DNA of 45,407 nt, from positions 1 through 45,407 of the forward strand of contig LADP01000026.1 in assembly GCA_000961575.1 (NCBI GenBank). Direction: 5' to 3'. Of this stretch, positions 24,192 through 32,049 are shown one piece after another (the first letter of the stretch is position 1; each line of letters begins with the position of its first letter). Position numbers and translations under genes: made by a program. The stretch comes from Peptococcaceae bacterium BRH_c8a (GTDB lineage: Bacteria > Bacillota > Desulfotomaculia > Desulfotomaculales > Desulfallaceae). The notes under the pieces were generated by a model. It saw only the letters and a list, made by a program, of their open reading frames with translations, had not been told where the DNA came from and did not search any database.

Positions 24192-24803
24192 GTGTACCAC
24201 AATGCGGGAGTTGCCGGCATCATACTGGCAGGCGGTAAAAACAGCCGCATGGGTGCGGAGAAAGCTCTGCTAAAAATAGGTGCCAAGCCAATCATCGAAA
24301 TTATATCCACAGCCTTAAAACCTTTAACCGAAGAAATAATAATTGTATCCAATCGCCCCGAACAATATTCAACTTACGGCGACCTGGTGGTAGGGGACAT
24401 CATCCCCGGCTGCGGGCCGCTGGGGGGCATCCACGCCGGGCTGTTACATTCATCAGGCCAGGCCGCACTGGTTACCGCCTGCGACACACCGTTCGTAAGT
24501 GCCAACCTGGCCCGGCTGTTAATGAAACACGCGGCCGGTTACGACTTAGTGGTGCCCAGGTACCGGGGATTCCTCGAGCCGCTATTTGCGTTGTACAATA
24601 AAAGCTGTCTAAACACCATAGAAGCACGCCTAAAACAAGGCCGGAACAAAATTACCGGTTTTTACGACGACTTGCGAGTTCGGTACGTGGAAGAGGAAGA
24701 ACTAAGATCCGCCGAGACCGAGTTGGACAGAGTATTTTTAAACGTTAATACCCCCGTCGACCTGGCCAAGGCGCAAAACATAGTCGAAGTGGCCAAAAAA
24801 TAG
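24192..24803 (+). CDS. mobA: Molybdenum cofactor guanylyltransferase (MobA-like)
   Basis: MobA links GMP to molybdopterin for enzymes of the DMSO-reductase family, such as formate dehydrogenase. The 203-residue protein shows the nucleotidyltransferase signature GIILAGGKNSRMGAEKALL, CGPLGGIHAGL, the metal-binding ACDTPFVSANL and FLNVNTPVDLAKA. The start GTG 24192 has AGGAG 11 nt upstream; TTG 24153 gives a longer N-terminus unlike the family. It is divergent from the selenoprotein gene. Formate dehydrogenases often need both Mo/W-bis-MGD and selenocysteine, but no such enzyme is in the window. Confidence 0.88.
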   Translation: MYHNAGVAGIILAGGKNSRMGAEKALLKIGAKPIIEIISTALKPLTEEIIIVSNRPEQYSTYGDLVVGDIIPGCGPLGGIHAGLLHSSGQAALVTACDTPFVSANLARLLMKHAAGYDLVVPRYRGFLEPLFALYNKSCLNTIEARLKQGRNKITGFYDDLRVRYVEEEELRSAETELDRVFLNVNTPVDLAKAQNIVEVAKK

Positions 24804-24833
24804 TCATTTTAAAGCTTTTATATTGGAGGAAAT

Positions 24834-25367
24834 ATGCTGCGTAGTATCCTTTACCCCAACATGTATGTCCCTTCGGTGACAGAGATTAACCCCGACGAAT
24901 TGAAGGCGCGCGGTATCCGCAACCTGCTGCTGGATCTGGACAACACCATTGTCCGCCGAGACCGGGACAAATTCCCCCCGGAAGTGGAAAAGTGGCTGCG
25001 GGGACTTCGGGATAGAGGCATTAATTTGTGTATCGTATCCAATAACGGCACGGGCCGGGTTAACAACCTGGCCGGCCCGCTGCAGATACCCTGCGTGGTA
25101 AGAGCGGTTAAGCCACTACGCCGAGCTTTCCGGCTCGGTATGCAGCGGCTGAATGCCGGCGCTGGCGATACCGCCGTGGTAGGGGATCAGATATTCACCG
25201 ACATCCTGGGCGGCAATATGATGGGCCTTTTCACCATCCTGGTGGTGCCCATGCCGGGTACGGAATTCTGGGGCACCTGGCTGATTAATCGGCGGTTGGA
25301 AAAACTGGTGCTGCACCGCGTGTCCCGCCTGGTATCGCACAAGGATAAGCAGTACCACGTCCGGTAG
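24834..25367 (+). CDS. yqeG: YqeG family HAD IIIA-type phosphatase
   Basis: This 177-residue HAD-superfamily phosphatase begins with LYPNMYVPSVTEINPDEL, followed by the nucleophile motif LLLDLDNTIV, motif II IVSNNG, the lysine in VVRAVKPLRRAFR and motif IV VGDQIFTDILGGN. These match YqeG, the bacterial homologue of mitochondrial PGP phosphatase GEP4. In Bacillus it lies next to yqeH and aroE. ATG 24834 has TTGGAGGAAAT upstream. aroE follows 36 nt later, as in Bacillus gene order. Confidence 0.92.
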   Translation: MLRSILYPNMYVPSVTEINPDELKARGIRNLLLDLDNTIVRRDRDKFPPEVEKWLRGLRDRGINLCIVSNNGTGRVNNLAGPLQIPCVVRAVKPLRRAFRLGMQRLNAGAGDTAVVGDQIFTDILGGNMMGLFTILVVPMPGTEFWGTWLINRRLEKLVLHRVSRLVSHKDKQYHVR

Positions 25368-25403
25368 CTCTGGTTGCCAGGTGAAGCCACATTGGAGGAC
25401 ATC

Positions 25404-26297
25404 ATGCCCGGTATAAATGGCAAAACACAGGTTTACGGTATCATCGGCCACCCGGTGGAACACAGCTTTTCACCGGCCATGCAGAACGCGGCCTTTAAAG
25501 AAACCGGCTTAAATAACATCTATGTGCCCTTTTGCCCCGCACCAGGACAAATAGAGGCGGCCGTGGCCGGTATCAAGGGGCTTGGCCTGACGGGCGTAAA
25601 CGTTACCGTACCCTATAAAGAAGCGGTAATGCCTTATCTGGATGAGTTAACTGAAGAAGCAGTGCTTTGCGGAGCGGTAAACACAATTATTAACCGGCAG
25701 GGCCGGCTAACCGGCCATAATACCGACGGCACCGGTTTTATATGCGACCTGCGGGCTAGCTGCAATTATGAACCAGCCCAAGGATCGGCTTTAATACTGG
25801 GCGCCGGAGGTTCGGCCCGGGCGGTGACGGTGTCGCTAGCCAAAGCGGGCTGCCGGGAACTGGCCCTGGTTAACCGCAACCGGGAACGGGCCCAAAGCCT
25901 GGCGGCAGACGTAACCGCAGCCACCGGTGTCACGGTACATGTATTTTTATGGCAGCCGGGCCAGGCAGAGTTGGCTGAATTCGCCCGCCGGGCCGGTTTG
26001 TTGGTTAACTGTACCCCGGTGGGCATGTCCGGCAAGCCAGGGGCTGATTTGCCACTACCCGCAGCATTACCCGGGCCGGGGCAACTGGCCTACGACCTGG
26101 TCTACAACCCACCCCGCACGCCCTTTTTGCTCCAGGCTGCAAAGAACGGAGCCAGAACCGCCAACGGCCTGGGGATGCTGCTGCACCAGGGCGCCATAGC
26201 ATTTACGGCCTGGACAGGCCTGCAAGCACCGCTGGAAGTCATGCGCCAGGCATTGCTGGAACAGGCTTACGGGAAAAAACAAGACGGGTTTGAATGA
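25404..26297 (+). CDS. aroE: Shikimate dehydrogenase
   Basis: This 297-residue NADPH enzyme catalyses the fourth step of the shikimate pathway. The substrate-binding motif is VEHSFSPAMQNAAF. The catalytic Lys/Asp region is NVTVPYKEAVMPYLDEL and HNTDGTGF. The Rossmann motif is LGAGGSARAV, with NRNRERA marking NADP selectivity. ATG 25404 has TTGGAGG upstream; an earlier in-frame TTG at 25374 was rejected. It is followed by a 240-nt gap filled with repeats before aroC. Confidence 0.95.
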   Translation: MPGINGKTQVYGIIGHPVEHSFSPAMQNAAFKETGLNNIYVPFCPAPGQIEAAVAGIKGLGLTGVNVTVPYKEAVMPYLDELTEEAVLCGAVNTIINRQGRLTGHNTDGTGFICDLRASCNYEPAQGSALILGAGGSARAVTVSLAKAGCRELALVNRNRERAQSLAADVTAATGVTVHVFLWQPGQAELAEFARRAGLLVNCTPVGMSGKPGADLPLPAALPGPGQLAYDLVYNPPRTPFLLQAAKNGARTANGLGMLLHQGAIAFTAWTGLQAPLEVMRQALLEQAYGKKQDGFE

Positions 26298-26312
26298 AAA
26301 TAAGGTTTTTTT

Positions 26313-26460
26313 TGTCATTCTGAACGAAGTGAAGAATCTTGATCCTCGCTAACGTCCAGGGTGACAACCCAAAGGCTATTGTAATATTTGTTATCCTGTG
26401 CATTTAAGTAGGCTTATAAGAAAGATTCTTCATTTCACTACGTTACATTCAGAATGACAT
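26313..26460. repeat. Two TGTCATTCTGAACG-type repeat units in tandem
   Basis: Unit one (26313-26368) reads TGTCATTCTGAACGAAGTGA, AAGAATCTTGATCC and CGTCCAGGGTGACA. Unit two (26397-26460) reads GTGCATTTAAGTAGGC, AAGATTCTTCATTTC and ACATTCAGAATGACAT and nearly repeats 16188-16250. Both lie between aroE and aroC and do not encode protein. Confidence 0.7.
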
Positions 26461-26537
26461 TAAAAGCAAAAATGGGTACCGCTGCTTTTTAACCAATCAT
26501 AAAAAGGAGCCCATGCCCTTACGGGGAGGAAAATAAA

Positions 26538-27710
26538 TTGCTGCGCTACCTGACGGCCGGTGAATCCCACGGCCCCTCACTTACCGCGGTGCTGGACGGT
26601 CTTCCGGCCGGCCTGCCCCTGACGGCAAATTACATAGACCAACAGCTGGCCCGCCGCCAGGGCGGCTACGGCCGGGGCGGACGAATGAAAATAGAACAGG
26701 ATCGGGTGATCATCACCTCGGGTGTACGGGGCGGCCTGACTATGGGCAGCCCGGTGACCCTGGTGGTGGAAAACAAGGACTGGGCCAACTGGAACCGGGT
26801 TATGGATCCCGGCCCCGGAGCCGCCACCGCTGAAAGAGTGGTCACCAGACCCAGACCTGGCCATGCCGACCTCACCGGAGCTTTTAAATACGGCCACCGG
26901 GACATGCGCAACGTGCTGGAGCGCTCCAGCGCCCGGGAGACCGCTGCGCGGGTGGCGGCAGGCACAGTAGCCCGCCGGCTGCTGGACGAACTGGGTGTGC
27001 AGGTAACCGGGTACGTAGTACAAATCGGCCCGGTAAAAGCCAGTGGGTTACCCGGCACAGGTCATATAAACCACGAAAAACTGGCTCAATCTGTCGGTGA
27101 ATCAGAAGTTTACTGCCCGGACCCCGCGGCTTCGGAAGCAATGAAAGCTGAAATAGACCGGGCCCGGGAAGAGGGCGATTCACTGGGCGGGGTGTTTGAA
27201 ATAATTGTTTACGGCCTGCCCCCCGGGTTGGGCAGCTATGCCCAGCGGGATCGTGCCCTGGACGGCCGGCTGGCCGGCGCGTTGATGAGCATCCAGGCCA
27301 TCAAGGGCGTGGAAGTGGGCGCCGGGTTTACCGCGGCATCCACCCGGGGTTCGGCACTACACGATGAAATTTTTTACGCCCCCCAGCGCGGCTTTTACAG
27401 GCAGTCCAACAGCGCGGGCGGTATCGAGGGCGGTATGTCCAACGGGGAGCCGCTGCTGCTGCGGGCAGCCATGAAGCCCATCCCCACCCTTTACAAACCC
27501 CTGCGCAGCGTAGACCTGGCCAGCAAGGAGCCATTCCAGGCTTCGGTAGAGCGCTCCGATGTCTGCGCGGTACCCGCGGCTTGCGTGGTGGGCGAGGCTG
27601 TAACGGCCTGGGCGCTGGCGGAAACGCTGCTGGAGAAACTAGGCGGCGATAATATGAAAGAAATCTGTGACCGGCTTGCGCAATACCGCGAGTCCCTGAA
27701 AGGGTTCTAA
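26538..27710 (+). CDS. aroC: Chorismate synthase
   Basis: This 390-residue FMN-dependent enzyme makes chorismate from EPSP. Signatures are [11 protein letters not shown] at the N-terminus, the [15 protein letters not shown] region, [26 protein letters not shown], and [17 protein letters not shown], with the C-terminal [12 protein letters not shown] 26538 has GGGGAGGAAA upstream. The stop overlaps the start of aroK by one base, so the two are translationally coupled. Confidence 0.97.
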   Translation: MLRYLTAGESHGPSLTAVLDGLPAGLPLTANYIDQQLARRQGGYGRGGRMKIEQDRVIITSGVRGGLTMGSPVTLVVENKDWANWNRVMDPGPGAATAERVVTRPRPGHADLTGAFKYGHRDMRNVLERSSARETAARVAAGTVARRLLDELGVQVTGYVVQIGPVKASGLPGTGHINHEKLAQSVGESEVYCPDPAASEAMKAEIDRAREEGDSLGGVFEIIVYGLPPGLGSYAQRDRALDGRLAGALMSIQAIKGVEVGAGFTAASTRGSALHDEIFYAPQRGFYRQSNSAGGIEGGMSNGEPLLLRAAMKPIPTLYKPLRSVDLASKEPFQASVERSDVCAVPAACVVGEAVTAWALAETLLEKLGGDNMKEICDRLAQYRESLKGF

Positions 27711-28252
27711 TGAAAACGAACATCGTGCTGGTTGGTTTCATGGGCACGGGCAAGTCGTCGCTGGGCCGCGCCCTGGCCAGGCGGCTGGGCTACCGGTTTA
27801 TTGACACCGACCTGGCCATCGAAAAAATAACCGGGCTGACAGTGGAAATGATCTTCCGTCGCCACGGGGTAATTAGATTCCGATCCGAGGAAACGCTGCT
27901 GGCCAAAAGGCTGCTGGGTAAAACCGGGCTGGTCATTTCCACCGGGGGCGGGATGCTGCTAAACCGAGAGAACGTTGAACTGCTGCGCCAAAACGGCGTG
28001 CTCATCGGGCTGCGGGCCGACCCCGAAATCATTATCAACCGGGTGAAGAATAAAAGACACCGCCCGCTGTTGAAAAAACGTAATGTAAGGGAAACTGTAT
28101 ATAGGCTGCTACAGGAGCGGGAAGGTGTTTACGACGTGGCCGAATTTACCGTAGATACCGGCCAACTGCCTTTTGAAGCATCACTTAACGAAATTATTAA
28201 ATATTTAAAGGAAAGACAACCAGACCGTTACACGGCACCAAAGGAAGAATGA
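27710..28252 (+). CDS. aroK: Shikimate kinase
   Basis: This 180-residue P-loop kinase phosphorylates shikimate. GFMGTGKSSLGRALA is the Walker A, FIDTDLAIEK has the Asp that binds shikimate, FRSEET and STGGGML are the other substrate loops, and RPLLKKR covers the lid arginine. ATG 27710 overlaps the aroC stop (TAATG). It is shortly followed by a palindromic repeat, which separates it from aroB. Confidence 0.95.
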   Translation: MKTNIVLVGFMGTGKSSLGRALARRLGYRFIDTDLAIEKITGLTVEMIFRRHGVIRFRSEETLLAKRLLGKTGLVISTGGGMLLNRENVELLRQNGVLIGLRADPEIIINRVKNKRHRPLLKKRNVRETVYRLLQEREGVYDVAEFTVDTGQLPFEASLNEIIKYLKERQPDRYTAPKEE

Positions 28253-28264
28253 AACTTATCGAAA

Positions 28265-28291
28265 GGTGCCAGGTGTTGAACACCTGGCACC
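28265..28291. repeat. Minimal palindrome of the GGTGCCAGGTGTTG family
   Basis: GGTGCCAGGTGTT, one G, AACACCTGGCACC: 13-bp arms only. This is the shortest of five copies and shows that the outer 13 bp are the constant part while the centre varies. Confidence 0.85.
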
Positions 28292-28360
28292 AAAGCCCAA
28301 CCAGAAAGTTGTATTCGTATATCGTGGTGCGGGTACGCGTGGGTTGCTCAGGATGACAAT
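28290..28360. repeat. 55-nt module copy 3 plus remnant of the TGTCATTC repeat
   Basis: CCAAAGCCCAACCAGAAAG, TTGTATTCG, ATCGTGGTGC and GTACGCGTGG match the copies at 10647 and 16110. GCTCAGGATGACAA then follows, the tail of the TGTCATTC-type repeat, here truncated. Together with the palindrome this forms a three-part composite between aroK and aroB. Confidence 0.7.
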
Positions 28361-28419
28361 CCACCAAGTATAAATGGCTTCAGTTACTGAAATGTTTCAA
28401 ATGAAAGAGGGCACCTGTG

Positions 28420-29508
28420 ATGAGAGAAGTGATCATAAACCTGGGCCAGCGCAGTTACCGCATAGCCATCGGCAGCGGCATCCTGGACCAGGCCGGAGAA
28501 TTGCTGGCCCGGCTGCCGGTGGGTAAAAAGGTGCTGTTGGTGACCAACCCGGTAGTGGGAGGGCTTTACGGAGCAAGAGTGGCCGACAGCCTGAGCCGGT
28601 CAGGCTTTAAAGTTTACCAGGCCGAAATACCCGACGGTGAGCAGTACAAGTCACTGCAGAGCGCCGAGCTGCTCTACAACCAGGCTTTCGAAGCCGAGCT
28701 GGATCGCAACTGTCCCGTGGTGGCGCTGGGCGGCGGCGTGGTGGGTGACCTGGCCGGCTTCGTGGCCGCCACCTACATGCGCGGGGTGCCTTTTGTACAA
28801 ATCCCCACCACATTGCTGGCCCAGGTGGACAGCAGCGTGGGCGGCAAGGTGGCGGTAAACCACCCCCGGGGTAAAAATATTATCGGCTCCTTTTACCAAC
28901 CAGTGTTGGTGTTAACAGACACCGCCACCTTGCATACGCTGCAGCAGCGGGAGATAGGCTCGGGATTGGCCGAGGTAATTAAGTACGGGGTAATCAAAGA
29001 CCGGGAATTCTTTACTTGGCTGGAGCAGAACATGGGCCGGGTGAGGGCGCTGGAACACGAAGCGCTAGCCCACGTGGTGGAGACTTCCTGCCGCGTGAAA
29101 GCCGCGGTGGTAGAAGAGGACGAAACCGAGCAGGGTACCCGGGCCATCCTGAACCTGGGGCACACCCTGGGCCATGCCGTAGAGACTTTGACCGGCTATA
29201 ATGAGTACCGCCACGGTGAAGCGGTGGCTATAGGTACCGCAATGGCAGCCCACTTGGCGGTGAATTTGGGGTTGTTGCACAGAAATGTTGAGCAGCGTAT
29301 AGGTTTGCTGCTGGAGAGTGCCGGCCTGCCGCTAGGCGTGCCTGCGGGTCTGGACAATGACGCGCTGGTGAAAGCCATGAGTATGGATAAGAAGTCTTAC
29401 GGCGGGGAGATAACCTTTGTGCTGCCCGGGGATGTGGGGCAAGTGGTGATCAAGAAGAATGTGGCCCGGGCGGATATTGTGCGTGCCATCGCAGAGTGCC
29501 AGGGGTAA
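28420..29508 (+). CDS. aroB: 3-dehydroquinate synthase
   Basis: This 362-residue NAD- and metal-dependent enzyme catalyses the second shikimate step. Visible are IPDGEQYKSL, the nucleotide loop ALGGGVVGDLAGFVAATYMRGVPFVQIPTTLLAQVDSSVGGK, the metal ligands around GLAEVIKYGVI, LNLGHTLGHAVET and YRHGEAVAIG, and SMDKKSYGG. ATG 28420 was preferred to GTG 28417 for its spacing from AGAGGG. A strong terminator follows. With aroE, aroC and aroK it completes most of the route from DAHP to chorismate; aroA, aroD and DAHP synthase are elsewhere. Confidence 0.96.
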   Translation: MREVIINLGQRSYRIAIGSGILDQAGELLARLPVGKKVLLVTNPVVGGLYGARVADSLSRSGFKVYQAEIPDGEQYKSLQSAELLYNQAFEAELDRNCPVVALGGGVVGDLAGFVAATYMRGVPFVQIPTTLLAQVDSSVGGKVAVNHPRGKNIIGSFYQPVLVLTDTATLHTLQQREIGSGLAEVIKYGVIKDREFFTWLEQNMGRVRALEHEALAHVVETSCRVKAAVVEEDETEQGTRAILNLGHTLGHAVETLTGYNEYRHGEAVAIGTAMAAHLAVNLGLLHRNVEQRIGLLLESAGLPLGVPAGLDNDALVKAMSMDKKSYGGEITFVLPGDVGQVVIKKNVARADIVRAIAECQG

Positions 29509-29527
29509 TAAAATAGTTTGCTAATAG

Positions 29528-29581
29528 AGATGACTGGTTTCTTTTTCGTTTTTGGGAAAAGGAATCAGTCATCTTTTTTTT
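29528..29581 (+). terminator. Rho-independent terminator after aroB
   Basis: AGATGACTGGTTTCTTTTTC pairs imperfectly with GAAAAGGAATCAGTCATCT, then eight T. It closes the aro operon. Confidence 0.9.
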
Positions 29582-29624
29582 GCAAGGCGAGTGGGGGTCA
29601 AGATTACCAGGGCCACGGGGCTTT

Positions 29625-29689
29625 GGTGCCAGGTGCTGCAAGTTGAAAGCTGCAAAATACGCAACTTTCAACTTGCAACACCTGGCACC
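29625..29689. repeat. Palindromic repeat, inverted twin of the copy at 16047
   Basis: GGTGCCAGGTGCTGCAAGTT begins the left arm; the loop region contains AAAATACGC. Its reverse complement equals 16047-16111 except for one base. This suggests a recent copy or gene conversion, or strong constraint. Confidence 0.9.
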
Positions 29690-30041
29690 TTAGTTTTGGG
29701 CAATATTGGGTATTTACTTTTGAAATGTTTTTCAATTATTGCTATGTTTTTATAACAAAATTGCTCAATTTATCATTACATTTTTGATTATTCATCCTAT
29801 TTAATTGGTAACCGGCTGGTTTATCAGTTTAAAATAACGGTCTTCCACTCCAAATCACCGTGGCCCGGCGGTTCTTGGCGAGGTGAAGCAAAAGCCGTGT
29901 TGACGGGGGCTGGCGGATAATAAATATATTTATCATTTTTATACTTTTTTTTCTTTTTTTGCAGGAAATAAAGAAATATTATGGAAAAATACACTAGATG
30001 CAATTTATACGCATAAGTTTAAAACCTTCTAAACTTTTTAT
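29690..30041. other. AT-rich intergenic DNA with a GC-rich island
   Basis: No gene was found. Most of it is AT-rich (poly-T tracts near 29943-29960). At about 29856-29916 a GC-rich patch stands out: CACCGTGGCCCGGCGG, GGCGAGGTGAAGCAAAAGCC and TGACGGGGGCTGGCGG. It could be a remnant of a mobile sequence or an unrecognised RNA. I could not match it to a riboswitch class. Confidence 0.45.
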
Positions 30042-30070
30042 TTGACAAAATTGCGCAAATTTGCTATTTT
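30042..30070 (+). promoter_or_regulatory. Promoter of the type IV pilus operon
   Basis: TTGACA (30042-30047), 17 nt and TATTTT (30065-30070). The predicted RNA starts near 30077, about 50 nt before the riboswitch. Confidence 0.6.
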
Positions 30071-30123
30071 CTCTATATGACATTTGTTAATAACTAAACT
30101 ATTAAACATATAATTACCTGAAA

Positions 30124-30195
30124 AAGGCAACCGCTTCGAAAGATGCGGGCGCAAAGTGACGGGCCTAAGGGACTAGCTATGGCAGCCGAACTACC
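30124..30195 (+). ncRNA. Cyclic-di-GMP-I riboswitch (GEMM)
   Basis: The conserved core is clear: GGCAACCGC, a hairpin with GAAA tetraloop (TTCGAAAGA), GGGCGCAAAGTGACGGGCCTAAGG (tetraloop receptor CCTAAG), then CTATGGCAGCCGA. These are the class I c-di-GMP aptamer landmarks. The closing P1 helix is weak: GGCA at the 5' side faces TACC at the 3' side with one mismatch. A terminator begins directly after it. The downstream genes make type IV pili, a classic c-di-GMP target. Confidence 0.9.
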
Positions 30196-30230
30196 AGGTG
30201 CGGGATAATTTTTTATTACCGCACCTTTTT
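30196..30230 (+). terminator. Riboswitch expression-platform terminator
   Basis: AGGTGCGG and CCGCACCT form an 8-bp stem around an AT-rich loop, followed by five T. It starts right at the 3' edge of the aptamer, so P1 formation and this stem could influence each other. Whether ligand turns the operon on or off cannot be read from the sequence. Confidence 0.85.
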
Positions 30231-30360
30231 ATAACTTATACAATACTAAATATTCCATTTATAACTATATTACACACAGAATTAGACATCAACTAGACAC
30301 AAACTGCACAATTACCATAAAACGGCAAATAACTTCTTTATGCTAACGGGGTATGACAGC

Positions 30361-32049
30361 ATGAAATACGGACAACTTCAGAACTTTATGGGCACCTGGC
30401 TGGTAAAAGAAGGCGTTATTACATCTGCTCAGTTGGAAGAAGCGTTAAACGACCAAAAATTACACAAGGGCTCCAAAGGATTCCTGGGTAAAGTGCTGGT
30501 TCAAATGGGTCACTGCACCGAAGACGATATTGCCAGAGTGATGGCCAAGCGTTCGGGAGTACCCTATGTTTCGCTAGAAAACTATGACATCGACATCGCC
30601 GCGGTGGCCACCCTGCCGGTAGAAGCCTTAAAGCGCTACCGCGCGCTGCCCATCTCCTTTAAAGAGGACAAGCTGTTCGTAGCCATGCAGCACCCCAACG
30701 ACATCATCGCCCTAGACGACTTGCGCATCTTGACGGGTTACGACATTCAACAGGTAGTAGCGCCCGATACCGAACTGGATGCCGCCATTGAAAAATACAG
30801 CCGGGCCAACATGGATTTCGACCATAGCGAGGTAGAAGAAACAGTTGTTGAAGAAATCGCCGGCGAAGCCGACGACTCTTCGGCCAGACCCGCGGTACGG
30901 CTGGTGAACATGATTATCACCCAGGCCGTAAACGCCAAGGCCAGTGACATCCATATCGAAGCCTACGAGAGGTACGTGCGGGTGCGGTTTAGAATCGATG
31001 GTGTGTTGCATGACATCATGCAGCCCCCCCAACGCATGCAGGCCTCCATTGTGTCTAGAATCAAAGTGATGTCCAACATGAATATCGCCGAAAGGCGGAT
31101 TCCCCAGGACGGCCGGGTATCCATGCGTATCGAGGGCCGCACCATCGACATCCGGGTGGCCACTTTGCCCGCCGCTTTTGGCGAACGGGTCACCATGCGC
31201 CTGTTGGATCGTTCTTCCCGCATCATCACCCTGGAGGAACTGGGCGTCGTCCCCGAGATGCTAAAAAAATACAAACACGCCCTGGACATCCCCTATGGTT
31301 TTATCCTGGTTACCGGCCCCACCGGCAGCGGTAAAAGCACCACTTTGTACGCCAGCCTGGCCGCGGTGGATCGGGTAGAGAAAAACGTCATTACCGTGGA
31401 AGATCCCATTGAATACCGCATGGACGAGGTCAACCAGATTCAAATCAACCCCAAGGCCGGGTTGACCTTTGCCTCCGGGTTACGCTCCATCCTGCGCAGC
31501 GACCCGGATATTATCATGGTGGGGGAAATCAGGGACAAAGAAACGGCCCGTATCGCCATTGAATCGGCGCTGACCGGCCACCTGGTGTTTTCCACCCTGC
31601 ACACCAACGACGCCGCCGGGGCCATCAGCCGCCTGACGGAAATGGAGATTGAGCCCTTTTTAACCGCGTCGTCGCTGGTATGCGTGCTGGCCCAGCGCCT
31701 GGCCCGGGTACTCTGCCCCCACTGCAAGCGGTCGCACCCCATGTCACGCCAGGAACTACTGGATATCGTGGCCGATTTCCCGCTGGTGGAAGGCGAGCAG
31801 CAGGTCACCTTATACCGCGCCGTAGGCTGCATGCGCTGCAACAAGACCGGTTACCGCGGGCGAATTGGTATTTATGAAATGCTGTTTGTGAATGAAAAGA
31901 TACAGCGCCTGACCCTGGAACGAAGATCCGCCAGTGAAATAAAGCAGGCCGCCATAGACAACGGCATGGTCATGCTGCGCCGGGACGGATTAAACAAGGT
32001 TAAACAAGGCATTACATCCCTGGAAGAAATAATGAGGGTGGTTGTATGA
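30361..32049 (+). CDS. pilB: Type IV pilus assembly ATPase PilB
   Basis: This 562-residue hexameric ATPase drives pilus extension. The N-terminal 150 residues are a GspE/MshEN domain (FLGKVLVQMGHCTEDDIARVM, GVPYVSLENYDID), a fold that in some PilB/MshE proteins binds c-di-GMP. The ATPase part has Walker A GPTGSGKSTTLYASL, the Asp box EDPIEYRMDEVNQIQIN, Walker B RSILRSDPDIIMVGEIRD, a His box and the zinc tetracysteine CPHCKRSHP/CMRCNKTGYRG. ATG 30361 has ACGGGG upstream; ATG 30340 has no ribosome site. It is the first gene of the operon behind the riboswitch. Its stop overlaps the pilT start (ATGA). Confidence 0.95.
   Translation: MKYGQLQNFMGTWLVKEGVITSAQLEEALNDQKLHKGSKGFLGKVLVQMGHCTEDDIARVMAKRSGVPYVSLENYDIDIAAVATLPVEALKRYRALPISFKEDKLFVAMQHPNDIIALDDLRILTGYDIQQVVAPDTELDAAIEKYSRANMDFDHSEVEETVVEEIAGEADDSSARPAVRLVNMIITQAVNAKASDIHIEAYERYVRVRFRIDGVLHDIMQPPQRMQASIVSRIKVMSNMNIAERRIPQDGRVSMRIEGRTIDIRVATLPAAFGERVTMRLLDRSSRIITLEELGVVPEMLKKYKHALDIPYGFILVTGPTGSGKSTTLYASLAAVDRVEKNVITVEDPIEYRMDEVNQIQINPKAGLTFASGLRSILRSDPDIIMVGEIRDKETARIAIESALTGHLVFSTLHTNDAAGAISRLTEMEIEPFLTASSLVCVLAQRLARVLCPHCKRSHPMSRQELLDIVADFPLVEGEQQVTLYRAVGCMRCNKTGYRGRIGIYEMLFVNEKIQRLTLERRSASEIKQAAIDNGMVMLRRDGLNKVKQGITSLEEIMRVVV

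Noticed and set aside
29552-29755. 67-residue reading frame after aroB
   Set aside because: It consists of the terminator and palindromic repeat in translation.
29856-29916. Cyclic-di-AMP or other riboswitch
   Set aside because: Some words look similar, but no complete consensus could be aligned by eye and it is upstream of the mapped-like promoter.
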